DNA from: Isochrysis galbana
Lineage: Eukaryota > Haptophyta > Isochrysidales > Isochrysidaceae
Assembly: GCA_018136815.1 (NCBI GenBank)
Contig: CM030937.1
Coordinates: 2,841,820-2,905,819 of the forward strand
Direction: 5' to 3'
DNA: 64,000 nt
Below are positions 12,701-22,774 of the stretch, in pieces. The notes below the pieces were generated by a model that was given only the letters and a program-made list of their open reading frames with translations, did not search any database and was not told the DNA's origin. A program made the translations under genes and the position numbers. Numbering within the stretch: the first letter of the stretch is position 1; each line of letters opens with the position of its first letter.

Positions 12701-14630
12701 GCCGCAGGAGTGGAAGCGACTTAGCGGCTTCCATCAGCTCCTCATCATTCGCGCGATGCGTCCTGATCGCATGACGCTTGCGATCAGCAACTGGGTGTCG
12801 GACGTCCTAGGCAAGCAATATGCGACGGCAATCAATTTCGACCTGCTGTTGTCTTTCGAGGACTCAGGCCCTGCCGTGCCGATTTTCTTTCTTCTCTCGC
12901 CCGGCGTGGATCCCGCCGCCGACGTCCGTGCCCTCGGCAAGACGATGGGCAAGACGGAAGACGAGGGCAAGTTCCAAGGTGTCTCTCTTGGACAAGGCCA
13001 GGAGCCCGTTGCGGAGAAGGCCCTTGACCACGGCTATGTTGAAGGCGGCTGGGTCATGTTGGAGAATATCGAGCTTGTTGCCAGCTGGCTGCCGAAGTTG
13101 GAGAAGAAGCTCGAGGCGCTAGAGGAAGGCGCCCACCCCGAATTCCGCGTCTTCCTGTCTGCCATGCCCCAGAAGGTCGTCCCGGTACCCATCTTGCAAA
13201 AGTCGATCAAGCTCACAAATGAGCCGCCCTCTGGCCTCAAGGCGAACATCCTGCGCGCGTACAAAAATTTCGACGCCACCATTTGGGAGTCCTCATCCAA
13301 GCAGGGCGAGCTCAAGTCCATTATTTTCGCTTTGTGCTTCTTCCACTCGGTCGTGTGCGAACGACGGAAGTTCGGGCCGATGGGGTGGAATCGAGGCTAC
13401 CCCTTCAACCAAGGCGATCTCATGGTCTGTATCGCCGTCGCCAACAACTATCTGGAATCGAATTCTAAGATTCCATGGGATGACTTGCGCTACTTATTTG
13501 GCGAGATCATGTATGGCGGCCACATCACCGATGCTTGGGATCGCCGGCTTTGCATCACTTTTCTAAAGACATACGTGCGCGAGGAGTTACTCGAAGGCAT
13601 CCAGTTTTTTCCAGGTTTCACGACTCCGCCAAACCTCTCGTACAAGGAATATCTTGAGTACGTCACCGAGAATCTCGAGCGCGAGACACCGGCCGCCTAC
13701 GGTCTGCACCCCAACTCGGAGATCAACTTCATGACTCGGCAGGCGGACGACTTGTTCAACGCCATCTCGGAGTTGCAACCTCGTGGTGGTGGTGGTGACG
13801 GGGGCATGACGATGGGGGAGCGTGTCAAGCAGCAACTCGACGACATCCTTGAGAAGCTCCCCGAGCTCTTTTTCATGGTAGAGATTGAGGAACGAGCTGA
13901 AGAGCGCACTCCCTACATCGCCTTCTTCCTCCAGGAGTGCGAGCGCATGAACGACCTTGTTTTCGAGATAGGGCGATCGCTTCGAGAGCTTGACGCCGGC
14001 CTCCGTGGCGACCTCTCGATCTCGGAGCCAATGGAAGACTTGATGAATGCCTTGTTTGCCAACCGCGTGCCAGCTCGATGGGAAGTTCTTGCTTGGCCAT
14101 CGCTGGCTCCGCTTTCGTTGTGGTTCCTGGATTTCCTCGATCGCCACAAGCAACTCTCCGAGTGGACCGCAGACCTCAACACGCCAAAGGTCACATGGAT
14201 TTCTGGGCTCTTCAATCCCCAGGCTTTCCTCACCGCCGTCATGCAGGTCACCGCTCGTAAGAACGAGTGGCCTCTCGATCGCGTTGTCACGACAGTCGAT
14301 GTCACCAAGCGTGGGCCGGAAGAGATTGAGAGTGCAGTTCGCGAAGGCGCGTACGTCCATGGTCTGTATGTCGACGGCGCGAGATGGGACACATCGTCAG
14401 GTATGCTTGAGGATGCTCACATGAAGGAGTTGTACCCCAAACTTCCTGTCATGCTTGTGAAGGCCGTCCCTGTGGAGAAGGCCGACAGTCGTGACCAGTA
14501 CTTGTGTCCGGTCTACAAGACACAATTCCGTGGTCCTACTTACGTCTTCACGGCCGGCCTCAAGACAAAGAAGGACCCGAATAAGTGGATCATGGCTGGT
14601 GTGGCTATGCTAATGAGTGTGGTTGAGTGA
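742..14630 (+). CDS. Outer-arm axonemal dynein heavy chain, beta type (DNAH9/11/17-like)
   Basis: This is a motor subunit of the ciliary outer dynein arm, converting ATP hydrolysis into microtubule sliding. I model three exons, 742-1125, 1284-1409 and 1581-14630, giving about 4519 aa, the usual size for this family. The N-terminal tail has the family's conserved blocks (SNPKNQQGWSEV across the first junction, HVLETAVVTW in exon 3). The linker (IWWTTEVNTAFERLE) precedes six AAA modules. P-loops are GPAGTGKT (6681-6704, about residue 1871), GCAGSGKS (7527-7550, about 2153), GNSGSAKT (8541-8564, about 2491) and GVGGSGKQ (9576-9599, about 2836). AAA3 has Ala in place of the last P-loop Gly, which I believe occurs in other axonemal AAA3 sites. 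Coiled-coil stalk and microtubule-binding tip lie at about 10240-11250. The IWWTTEV linker and the SNPxNxxGW tail favour beta over gamma type. The first intron needs a GC donor. The 13-kb last exon is unusually long. Confidence 0.95.
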
Positions 14631-14825
14631 GAACGATCTGAAAGCTGCCTTTCATCTCACGCTCTTTGTCCCTTGTGTCCGTCGCCCGCCGTACATAGAG
14701 TTTATCGAAGTCGCAGTTACCATTATTGTGTCCTTGCTGAGACGTGGCATCAGCGTCCTATTTGGCGTGCGCCGTCGCTCACCGCCTTGTCCTCGCAAGG
14801 CAGGCAGCCGCCAGTCACAAAGGTA

Positions 14826-14925
14826 GCCCGGTCACTTATTTTCCACCCATCCTGGGTACGTGCATGGATTCCCTTGGGACCCCCCCTCACCTGCCCCCCC
14901 ACCATAGCCCCTCCCCCCCAAACAA
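14826..14925 (-). repeat. Family D repeat fragment
   Basis: Read on the minus strand, this matches the segment at 22311-22405: a G-rich GGCAGGTGAGGGGGG block, a GGGAATCC motif, a GGGTGG..AAATAA block and a GACCGGGCTA end. Other copies lie at 43005-43090 and 51780-51845. Probably the 3' end of a dispersed retroelement. Confidence 0.55.
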
Positions 14926-14989
14926 AAATGGGCTAACACCTACTAGGTACTAGGTCCAGGTACCTCTACCTCTCTACCGACATCGCCTC

Positions 14990-15804
14990 TGCGGGAAACA
15001 CAGAGAAAACTCGACGCACCTAGCTAGATGCCCGTCCACGCTTCCGATATTTCAAACCATAGAAGCCGTAGCGGGGTACACCCCGGCGAAAGACAGATCG
15101 ACGACTCAAAAAATCAAAGACAGACTATTCGCATACCCGAATTCCCCGACGCCGGATAGCCTTAAAGCCCTCTACCTAATAGCATGGAGATACATCATAA
15201 GAGACTTCTACAAAGTGGAATTCGAAAATCACACCTTCCACCACGTACCGGTTATTGAAAGAGTCCTAAGCAGGTTCACGGCCCTCGTCAGAGGTCGGGA
15301 ACCTCCGGACAACTTCTTGACCGCACGCACGCGCAAGGCCTCCCTGGGAAGGAAGCCGAAAATCAAATCTCCACACGACCTCAGCGCCCCTGTCTTCTTA
15401 ACTAACAACAAAGGCGCCCTAGTCATGAGCACGAATCTATCTCTGGTAGCGGAAGCCCTCAACATAGCAGAGCGACTAGCCTAACCAAGCGACCCCGCGC
15501 CGCGAGCCGCCCACCATCCTAAAGTAGGCCCTAGACACACTGACCACAGCTGCCGACACCCAGCACAAGGAGCAAACACACAATAGCCGGTAGCCCGATG
15601 GCATAGGAGGAAGGCGCGAAGCAGGCCATCGCGAATCGGCACACACCGTCTGCCACTGGAGACCCACGACACCCAGCCCCTAGGTAGAGCACGAGGGGAC
15701 GAGCCGCAAGGCAGGTGTAGGGGGAGTGAAGGGAAACGGGCGAGGCTGCGAAGATACCGTGCAAAGTCGCGCGCGCGCCGAGAATATTAAGAAGTTTTTT
15801 TTTT
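14990..15804 (+). mobile_element. 5'-truncated LINE (C-terminal ORF plus 3' UTR) with target duplication
   Basis: The 815-bp insert is flanked by the direct repeat CTACCGACATCGCC (14976-14989 and 15805-15818). It begins inside the reverse-transcriptase ORF, runs through the stop codon and 3' UTR, and ends in GAGAATATTAAGAAG followed by T10. It was inserted into the older minus-strand family B copy. A 5' truncation and a 14-bp duplication are what target-primed reverse transcription leaves. Confidence 0.88.
14992..15484 (+). pseudogene. LINE reverse transcriptase C-terminal fragment with zf-RVT-like motif
   Basis: The open frame starts at the truncation point with Cys-Gly, then ENSTHLARCPS, which fits the zinc-knuckle signature found after the RT domain in plant-type L1 elements (Cys, then His-Leu, then Cys-Pro). 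It continues with LKALYLIAWRYIIRDFYKVE and ends ALNIAERLA and a stop. Related C-termini occur at 39869-39981 and, on the minus strand, at 16436-16880. No start codon or RT core is present, so this copy is dead. Confidence 0.75.
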
Positions 15805-16132
15805 CTACCGACATCGCCCTTAATTCCCGTCTCTCCACCTCTTCCCTCTTCCCTTCCCCCTTTCATTCCTTTTTCTTCGGTATCCGGGGTCCTGCCCAGG
15901 TGCGCCAGGTGCGCTACCTCGGGCCTGGTTCAGAGTGTGGGTTAAGGGCAGGCCTTTTGATGAGTGTCTAGTGTGTGCGTGCTTGCCGGAGTGTGCGTGG
16001 GTTTGCTTCTCGTGTGTGTGGGGCGGGTTCTGTCATCGTGTTGTGTTTGAGTCTCGGTCGTCTGCTGAGACCGCGCCAGAGGGGACTTTATTTACTAGGC
16101 TTTCGGGAACAGTCCACAGCACACACAAGAAT

Positions 16133-16880
16133 AGATAGAAAAAAAATCTTCTTAAAAATCACCGCTACACGTGCGGGGTGAGGCAGTGTGCTTGTGGACC
16201 TCCCTTCTACCCACCTTTACCCCTAACAACCCCCCCCCCCTTCCCCAGTTCCCTCTCTAGCGGAGAGCTAGTTCCGGGGAGGCCGCGCGCACTGCCTCGG
16301 CCAGGAGTTGGAGCGGAGGGGGCGGGAGACTGTGGTTTTATCCCGCGTTCGGGCTTGGCTAGTTTATAGCTCACTTGTGTCTTATAAGATCCTTAGTGTT
16401 TTCCGTCAATTTCTTTCATTCGCGGTTCCCCCATCTTAAATGATGTTTCGTATATCCAGGCCTCTTGCCGCCTGCAAGAGGTCGTCCGATATTTCAAGGC
16501 TAAAGTCTTTGTCTTTGTCCACCTTGTAAAGAGGGCTTATCATTTTCCGAATATGTTTGTTGCTCGAGGCGTGTAGCCCTATGTTATCCCGTTGTTTCTT
16601 CAGCCTTTGGCCTTTGGAAGAAACCGACCTTCGTTCGCCGTTACTAATAAGTGGTATCTTGTAAGAATTGCTCTAAGTATCGATCTAACGGACCTGCCGT
16701 CCGCATTACCATACTGGATGTTGTAAAAGTCCGTGAGGATATACCTCCACGCCAGGATACCCAAGTATCCCGAGGAGGGGTGAGGCCTGTCTACTTGGTA
16801 GCAAAAGAGACGTTGGGCCAATTCAGAGCCCGGCCTAAGATTAATCCCTAGAAGTCCTTCTATGAATTCGAAGATGGGCT
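16133..16880 (-). mobile_element. LINE 3' end, inverted and degraded
   Basis: On the minus strand the segment ends in a family A type 3' tail: a CCGC..GCGG stem, then TTTTTAAGAAG and a T-run (complement of 16133-16180). Upstream of it lies a decayed C-terminal ORF. The left end abuts the family B fragment. I cannot see a target duplication. Confidence 0.65.
16436..16880 (-). pseudogene. Decayed LINE C-terminal ORF
   Basis: The minus strand reads GYLGILAWRYILTDFYNIQY, clearly related to the IAWRYIIRDFYKVE segment at about 15180. After a frame break comes SPLYKVDKDKDFSLEIS and a DIRNII stop, aligning with the end of the copy at 15484. At least one frameshift or stop separates the two parts. 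It is the same protein family as the 14992-15484 fragment but a more diverged copy. Confidence 0.6.
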
Positions 16881-17237
16881 CCTCCTCGTCCCTCTGTCCC
16901 TCTCGTGTATCCCCGTCCGTCGTGTGCTGTCATGCAGGCTGAGAACTAGTACTCTTCATGTCATGCCGAGCCTCTGAACACTGAACACCCTCAGCCCACA
17001 CTCGCAGTCCCTGCACCTGCACTTTCACACACACAACTTCACACCAGACACAGCATCAATCACCACTCCAGTCACAGCTAGGCCCAGTCACCAACACACC
17101 AGCCACAACCTTCGAACAACATCCCGGTGGTAGGTGGTAGGGACTTTCCCGGCTATAAACCGGGTCGAACATACGACGTACGAATAAACAGCGAGCTCTT
17201 CGACTCGCAAGAAATCAGAAGAGTGGTCTCGCACTTG
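16881..17237. other. Gene-free spacer
   Basis: I see no gene. The segment is a CA-rich, TC-rich unique-looking stretch followed by the ACTTG that forms the left target duplication of the LTR element. Confidence 0.5.
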
Positions 17238-17336
17238 TGTCGGATCCAGAGTATTTTCTCAATACTCTAGACGGATCCGATGGCTTGTGTGTCTTTTAAC
17301 TTTAGGATGGGCATTGTTTCTTGAGGGGTGATCGCC

Positions 17337-19370
17337 AACTATCAGTAAACTGATAGGGTCATGGAGCGCGCGCCGCCGCCCTCCCTCGTTGCCGCTGCCC
17401 TCGCCGAGATGGACGAAGGATTGAGTGACACCCCGCTGTCGCCGAAGCGACCGCGTCAGGACGACCCTCCCAGCCAGGTGGGCACAGGAGCCAGCCTGCC
17501 ACGCCCGCGGACCACCGCGAACGCCACGAACAAGGCTGCCATGCTGGCAGCAGCCAGCATACAGCACACCTCCAGCACAACACACAGCCACACCAGTCAC
17601 ACCACACCAGTGGGACGCTTCCAAAGGGAAGGCCTCCGGGCTGGGACCCTACACAACCGCGGTACCGCCCTCGCGCTCCGGCGCGAGGGGCCGGCCCGGT
17701 ACCATCTACAGCAGAACCCCAATGGGGAAATGCCGCATCACAACAGGGGGTTGAACAAAGAGCAGACAGGACCCCCCAGCATGGGGCACAGGAGCAAAAG
17801 GGGAGGCAGACCAGGAGGGATGCCCGCCAACGCCCCCGAAGGCCAAACGGACAAGCGAGCCACGGGCGCGCGAACGTCGCATGTGACACAGGCCCAGGAG
17901 GCCAACCACAACAAACACCAACTTGAGAGAGAGCCTACACAAAGCACATTCCGCACGGAACCATCCAATAGCGCTATACCGGAACTATACGTTACGGGCG
18001 ACTGGAACGCCCCGGGCGACGACGTGAGGGGCACAACCACCGACGATGCAGAGATACGCAAAGAGCTCCGTAGATACTACGTGTGGTTATACCAAGAGAG
18101 ACAAAACGTGAGGGACCGCGACTTGGAGGCGGTGATGGAAGCACAACCCATGAACACATGGGATAGAGAAGCAATAGAGGGGAGAATTACCATGGAGGAA
18201 CTACTGAACGCCATAGCACAGATGGGCAGAGGCAAAAGCGCGGGACCGGACGCGCTACCGGCGGAATTCTATAAAAGCTTCGTAGAGATAGTTAAGCACG
18301 ACTTCCTAAGAGTTTTGAACCATGCGCTCGAACAGGGGCACCTGAACGTGTCTATGAGAGAAGGGGACATAATACTCTTGTATAAAAAGGGGGACACGCG
18401 GGACCCTAGAAACTATAGACCTATCACGTTGTTACAAAGCGACTACAAAATCTTAGCCAAAATACTCACGAACAGATTGAAAACGGTGATCGGAAACATT
18501 ATCTCGAAGGACCAACTGGGTTTCGTCCCACATCGACTAATTAATAGGCGAAGCTACTCACTTGTTACAACTTATACACGCGTACCTAGAAGAAACGGGG
18601 GAGCCCGGACTCCTCCTAGCGCTGGACTGGGAAAAAGCCTTCGACAGAGTTAATTGGGAATTTTATCACATCGCACTCGAAAAGCTAAAATTCGGGGAGG
18701 ACTTCCGTAGATACGCGAAAGCTCTAACCAACACCGAAGCGAAGCCCATTCGATACATCAAGGCCAACGGGGGCAGAAGCTTCCCATTCAACGTAGCGAG
18801 CGGGGTTCCTCAAGGATGCCCGCTATCGCCGCTGGCTTTTCTACTCACGGCGGAAGCACTCACCCGGGCGATCAACGAAGACGAAGAAATAGAAGGAATC
18901 ATTGTTAATGGAGCCGAACTTAAAATAAGCCAGTTCGCCGACGACACGCAACTTATGGCGGCCGACTACGGCAGCCTGGCACGCTCACTCGAATGGGTAG
19001 AGAGATACGCGGCGGCCTCATGTGGCAAGCCTAACGACCAAAAATTCGAAGGCGAGACGAGATACACCTCGATTGGACATAAACCCACCGAGACACAATA
19101 GTGACAAGCAAGGGCGAGAAAGACGAGCAAGCCCGTGACCCGACAAGCACAAGATGACAATTGACCAACAACAGGCCTGCCCGGAACCCGCGCTTTGAAC
19201 CAGGCTCGTGGTAGCGCACCCGAGCCGAACCCCGGATACCGAGGACAAAGGAATGAAGGGGGGAAGGGGAGGAGGTGGAGGAAAGGGAAGTTAAGGGCGG
19301 TGGCGGCAGGGATGGGGAATTACCCTAGTCTAGTAGGTGTGTAGCCCGGAATCTTCAGATGATTTTTTTT
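17337..19370 (+). mobile_element. LINE (APE/RT type) inserted in the left LTR
   Basis: The insert is flanked by TTGAGGGGTGATCGCC at 17321-17336 and 19371-19386. The right LTR at 21666-22023 shows the same site empty. The 5' end is a perfect 7-bp stem with TAAA loop (17339-17356), then four bases and an ATG. The 3' end is a CGGAATCTTCAG motif and T9 directly before the duplication. At 2034 bp it is shorter than a complete LINE, with coding sequence missing both before and after the RT domain. Confidence 0.92.
17361..19101 (+). pseudogene. LINE ORF: N-terminal region, endonuclease remnant and reverse transcriptase, frameshifted
   Basis: The first frame (17361-18653) opens MERAPPPS and has a basic, Pro-rich N-terminal part. 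It then shows VTGDWNAPGDD, resembling a GDFN-type APE endonuclease motif, followed by RT blocks (KSAGPDALPAEFYKSF, NYRPITLL). Near 18550 the frame shifts by one. The downstream frame (18562-19101) continues with ALDWEKAFDRVNWEF, GVPQGCPLSP and the catalytic QFADDTQL. The ORF ends soon after, without the zinc knuckle and C-terminal domain seen at 14992-15484, so most of the endonuclease and the C-terminus are deleted. The blocks resemble the L1/Tx1 group. It cannot encode a working enzyme as it stands. Confidence 0.85.
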
Positions 19371-19638
19371 TTGAGGGGTGATCGCCGTTTACTTCGGGAC
19401 TCTTCGTTGTGGCTTCGTTTCGGTTGGCTGCATTCTTCTCCGGACACGTTTCTTTGATTGTGGCGACTGTTTATGTGAGTTTTCGGAGTGTCCCTTTGTT
19501 GACTGGGCGGTTTTATGAGTGATGTGTGATCGTGGCTTGTGTCGCCATGTAGCGCGCGCGCTCCCTCTCTCTTTCTCAAGACTGTGCTCTATGCCCCTCG
19601 AGACTTGCCACACGAACAAGCATTCGCTTGTTTCGACA

Positions 19639-21665
19639 GTTTGAAGACAAGTCTCCCACTCACTTGCACGCCCTCGCCGCGCCTCGCCGCCCATTGCGCC
19701 GCGCACAAGCCCATTCATGTGCATTGCGCGCATGCCCAGCTGCACACCACTCGCTGTCCGACACCACCGGCCTGATGGGGTGAGCTTGGCTCGTCTCTTT
19801 GGCGCCGAGCGCGGTCAACCTGCCTTCCCTCGCCATTCCCCCACCCCTCGCCACGCCTCCGCCTCTCCAAGCCTCCGCTTTCCACCCTACTCACCATTCT
19901 TCCCATCTTCTTCATCTTCTCGCCCGCCCGTTGCCTTTCCCATATGTTGCTCCCTTCTCTCTTGGTGCTTGTTGGCTGAGCTCTTGCTAGCCTCAAGTTT
20001 TTAGGCTTTCTTTCTCTTGACTTCTTCCTCCTTGTCGTCCTCATTCTCATCAATCGGTTCGACGAAGATGGTTGTAGACAAGATGGCTCGATGTGCGTTG
20101 TTTGGTTCTGTGTTCCCGATCCCGACGTGCAGCCGCTTACGTGTCCGTCCGTTCGCGTTGAGTGGGCTGTTGGGTCTCCCATGCTTTCTGCCTTGTCCTG
20201 GAGCTTTCTCTCGAGCTTTCTCTCGATCTTGCTCTCGATCGCGCGTTCATTTTCAGCGGCCTTCAGCCTTGGTCCCTCGGTCAATCCTCCTCCCTCGATT
20301 GCGTCATGTCTTGAGCCGTGTTTCTGTTCTTGTTCGTTCTCGATTTGGCTACGGCCACCCTTCATTCTCAGTCCGGCTATGCGCCACCCAGTTCGGCTAT
20401 TTGCCTCCAGGTTCCAGGTTCTTGATTCTCGATGATTCTTGTTTCATTCGGCAACTAAGTTTATACTTGGTTCGCCCATGGGGGGGCACGAGCCCCCCCC
20501 TCTCTCCACTCCTCCCCTGCCATGGGGGAGGAACCACCCATGCTCCTGGCATGCCTGATGGCTTGCCAGGAGCAGACTGCCCTGCTGACCCACTCTCTCA
20601 CTGGCAGGCTTGCCTGCCTCGCGCGTCCTGACCTGCCGTGGCCAGCCCATCGCTCCAACCCCCCCTCCCCCCCTGTTCGACAGGCAGACAGGTGCAGATT
20701 GGGGACCCCTGAGGCACAGGAGTGCCAGCGAGGGAGAGGCAGGGGAGGCCACGGCCCAGCCCCAGCCTCCTCTGCCCCCTGAGCTGGCCTCCAGGGGCCT
20801 CCAGGGGTCGCCAGGGGCAGCTGCAGGCCTGTCGCAGGCGCGCCATCGCGCGTGCCTGCAGGAGAGGGGAGAGAGAGAGCGCGGAGAAGGGGGTGGGCGG
20901 AGCGAGAGCTCCGCTCACCGGAAAATATGTAAGTCCCGCACCTGTTTACAGGATAAGTCGGGACTGAGGACGCCGCCAGCCCGGTAGGCGTAGGAGGAAG
21001 GAGGGAACGGATCACCGGGGGGGGGCGCGGGCCACCGGACCATATCTAAGCCCTTTTCCCCTATCCCCCTAGTAGTGCACGGGGGGAGTCGCCTGATGGC
21101 GGGGGGGAAAGGGCCGGGGGAGTGGGGGTGTAGAAAGTTTCCTACGTGAGTAGAAAGTAGAGGATGCACGGTCGCGTGTGCGGTGAGACTATTAAGAAAT
21201 TAATTCTTGTTTCATTCGGCTCTAAATATGATGTATTCAAGGTACTAGGTTGATCGGGGGTCGACGTTTGTTGGTTTCTGTCGATGTTCTCGAGTTCCGT
21301 TTCAAGTTCAAGTTCAAAGATTTGAGAGAAGACTCGGTTCTTGGTTGATTCTTTGGATTCCTTGACTCCCTTGTCACGTTGTTTGTTCGGATTGTGAGCT
21401 ACCGTGCGTTCGGAGTGTGTTCGTGTGCCCGTAACGTTCTCATTAGGGATGTGCGCCCCGAGTGAGACTTGTCTTCAAACCAACCATGTGTTCTTCATGT
21501 TGGTTTAACCCACTGAGTGCGCACACTCTTTGGGGTGAAAGGCAAGAGGGTCTCGTTCACTTGTGTTTGTTTGTGCATGTCAGACTTGTGTGTGCCTCAT
21601 GGGGACGCCTATGAGTGTGCTGTGCAAGTTTGACTCGCGCGGACGCTCGACATTTAGTCGGGGGG
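19639..21665 (+). other. Interior of the LTR element
   Basis: With the 750-bp insert and one target copy removed, about 1.26 kb of interior remains. It contains long open frames on both strands, but they are low-complexity and match no retroviral-type protein I recognise. The last bases before the right LTR are a G-run. Confidence 0.6.
20453..21202 (+). mobile_element. Full-length 750-bp hairpin-led element (family A)
   Basis: The insert is flanked by the 18-bp duplication ATTCTTGTTTCATTCGGC (20435-20452 and 21203-21220). The 5' end is the stem-loop AACTAAGTTTATACTTGGTT (20453-20472), then five bases and ATGG. The 3' end has a CCGC/GCGG-like stem and GAGACTATTAAGAAATTA. Closely similar copies lie at 33073-33824 and, inverted, at 62403-63125. 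It encodes no RT, so it is a non-autonomous partner of a LINE or a SINE-like unit. The short ORF after the hairpin is frame-broken in this copy. Confidence 0.9.
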
Positions 21666-22023
21666 TGTCGGATCCAGAGTATTTTCTCAATACTCTAGAC
21701 GGATCCGATGGCTTGTGTGTCTTTTAACTTTAGGATGGGCATTGTTTCTTGAGGGGTGATCGCCGTTTACTTCGGGACTCTTCGTTGTGGCTTCGTTTCG
21801 GTTGGCTGCATTCTTCTCCGGACACGTTTCTTTGATTGTGGCGACTGTTTATGTGAGTTTTCGGAGTGTCCCTTTGCCCTTTGTTGACTGGGCGGTTTTA
21901 TGAGTGATGTGTGATCGTGGCTTGTGTCGCCATGTAGCGCGCGCGCTCCCTCTCTCTTTCTCAAGACTGTGCTCTATGCCCCTCGAGACTTGCCACACGA
22001 ACAAGCATTCGCTTGTTTCGACA
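21666..22023 (+). repeat. Right LTR
   Basis: It is 358 bp, starting TGTCGGATCC and ending TTTCGACA, followed by ACTTG. It retains the uninterrupted TTGAGGGGTGATCGCC site where the left LTR carries the LINE. It has an extra CCCTTTG unit near 21875 relative to the left copy. Confidence 0.9.
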
Positions 22024-22774
22024 ACTTGTGGAGAAGCAAGCCACATACGGCCGGAAACCCCGGACGCAGCTGGCGCTGGGGTGCGCGCGGGGGCGGGGGC
22101 GGTGCGTGCACTAGGGGGGAGGACAAATATCGAGGGGAGGGGGCAGTGCCCCCTCCTCCCGGTAGCACTCGGACACCTGGCTCGTCAGGCATCAGGCATG
22201 GCGAGATTCCGGGACGGAAAAGTTGTGTCCAATTAGCTAGTGGCTAGTGCTAGTGGGTAGTGGGGTTGGCTAGGGCTAGGACCGCTAGGATATAACATGA
22301 ATTATTATTTTTGGTTGGGGGGCAGGTGAGGGGGGTCCCTAGGGAATCCTTGGACACCCAGGAGGGGTGGGAAATAATGATTAAAAAGCGTGAGAGATCG
22401 GGCTAACTTCAAGGGAGTGCAAGTGCTCCGCAGTTGTACTCTTATGCTTTCCACACGCCCGCTACCGACCACCGCTACCGACTTAAAAGAAATACTAGTA
22501 TCATTAAGTTTTGGAACGAAAGTAGTCGTATTATTTGGTTTCAGGCACCATAGTGCTCAGCTCAACACCGGACAGACTACACGCACCGCAAATATGAAAA
22601 CAGCTACGAACGAGGAAGGTGAAGCGACGAACGAGGAAGGTGTGCTCATCTCCTGTCGGGGAGAAAAACCAGCGCACGACCTAGGCGGGGTTGCTGCTGT
22701 AGGCGGATCCACGGCAGATGAGCAAGCACATTTTTGCCCGTCGCAAAGCCTGCTGCATGGTGGGGTCACTGCTG
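22024..22774. other. Spacer between LTR element and KH gene
   Basis: No gene is supported. 22311-22405 holds a family D repeat. The last ~250 bases are probably the 3' UTR and downstream region of the minus-strand KH gene. Confidence 0.5.
22311..22405 (+). repeat. Family D repeat fragment
   Basis: This copy contains the GGGGGGCAGGTGAGGGGG block, GGGAATCCTTGGACACC, and a TTAAAAAGCGTGAGAGATCG end. Matching pieces occur at 51780-51845 (+), 14826-14925 (-) and 43005-43090 (-). No coding sequence is associated. Confidence 0.6.

Larger units (their letters stand above)
14930..16132 (-). mobile_element. LINE 3' UTR fragment (family B), split by a later insertion
   Basis: The two outer parts (14930-14989 and 15805-16132) read on the minus strand as the 3' UTR of the LINE seen complete at 17337-19370. 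They share the TAGTAGGTGTTAGCCC end, the run ending in CGGTATCCGGGG, and the GGCAGGCC block. The two parts are contiguous with each other once the 14990-15804 insert is removed. No coding sequence is recognisable in this copy. Confidence 0.7.
17238..19638 (+). repeat. Left LTR, interrupted by a LINE
   Basis: The LTR occupies 17238-17336 and 19387-19638. It opens with an inverted repeat (AGAGTATT and AATACTCT inside paired GGATCC sites) that could form a hairpin. The 17337-19386 block is LINE plus one copy of its target duplication. Apart from a 7-bp unit it matches the right LTR base for base. Confidence 0.9.
17238..22023 (+). mobile_element. Non-autonomous LTR retrotransposon carrying two nested insertions
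   Basis: Two direct repeats begin TGTCGG and end CGACA, the short inverted termini expected of LTRs. They are flanked by the 5-bp duplication ACTTG (17233-17237 and 22024-22028). After removing the nested LINE, the left LTR is 351 bp. The right LTR is 358 bp, and the only difference I find is one extra 7-bp unit, so the insertion is young. The interior (19639-21665) lacks gag, protease, integrase or RT, so it must have moved with another element's proteins. A G-run just before the right LTR could be the polypurine tract. I could not identify a tRNA primer site. Orientation follows this G-run and is uncertain. Confidence 0.9.

Noticed and set aside
19715-20365. 216-codon minus-strand frame in the LTR element as a gag-like gene
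   Set aside because: It is Arg/Glu/Ser-rich low-complexity sequence without a zinc knuckle, and runs opposite to the element's likely orientation.
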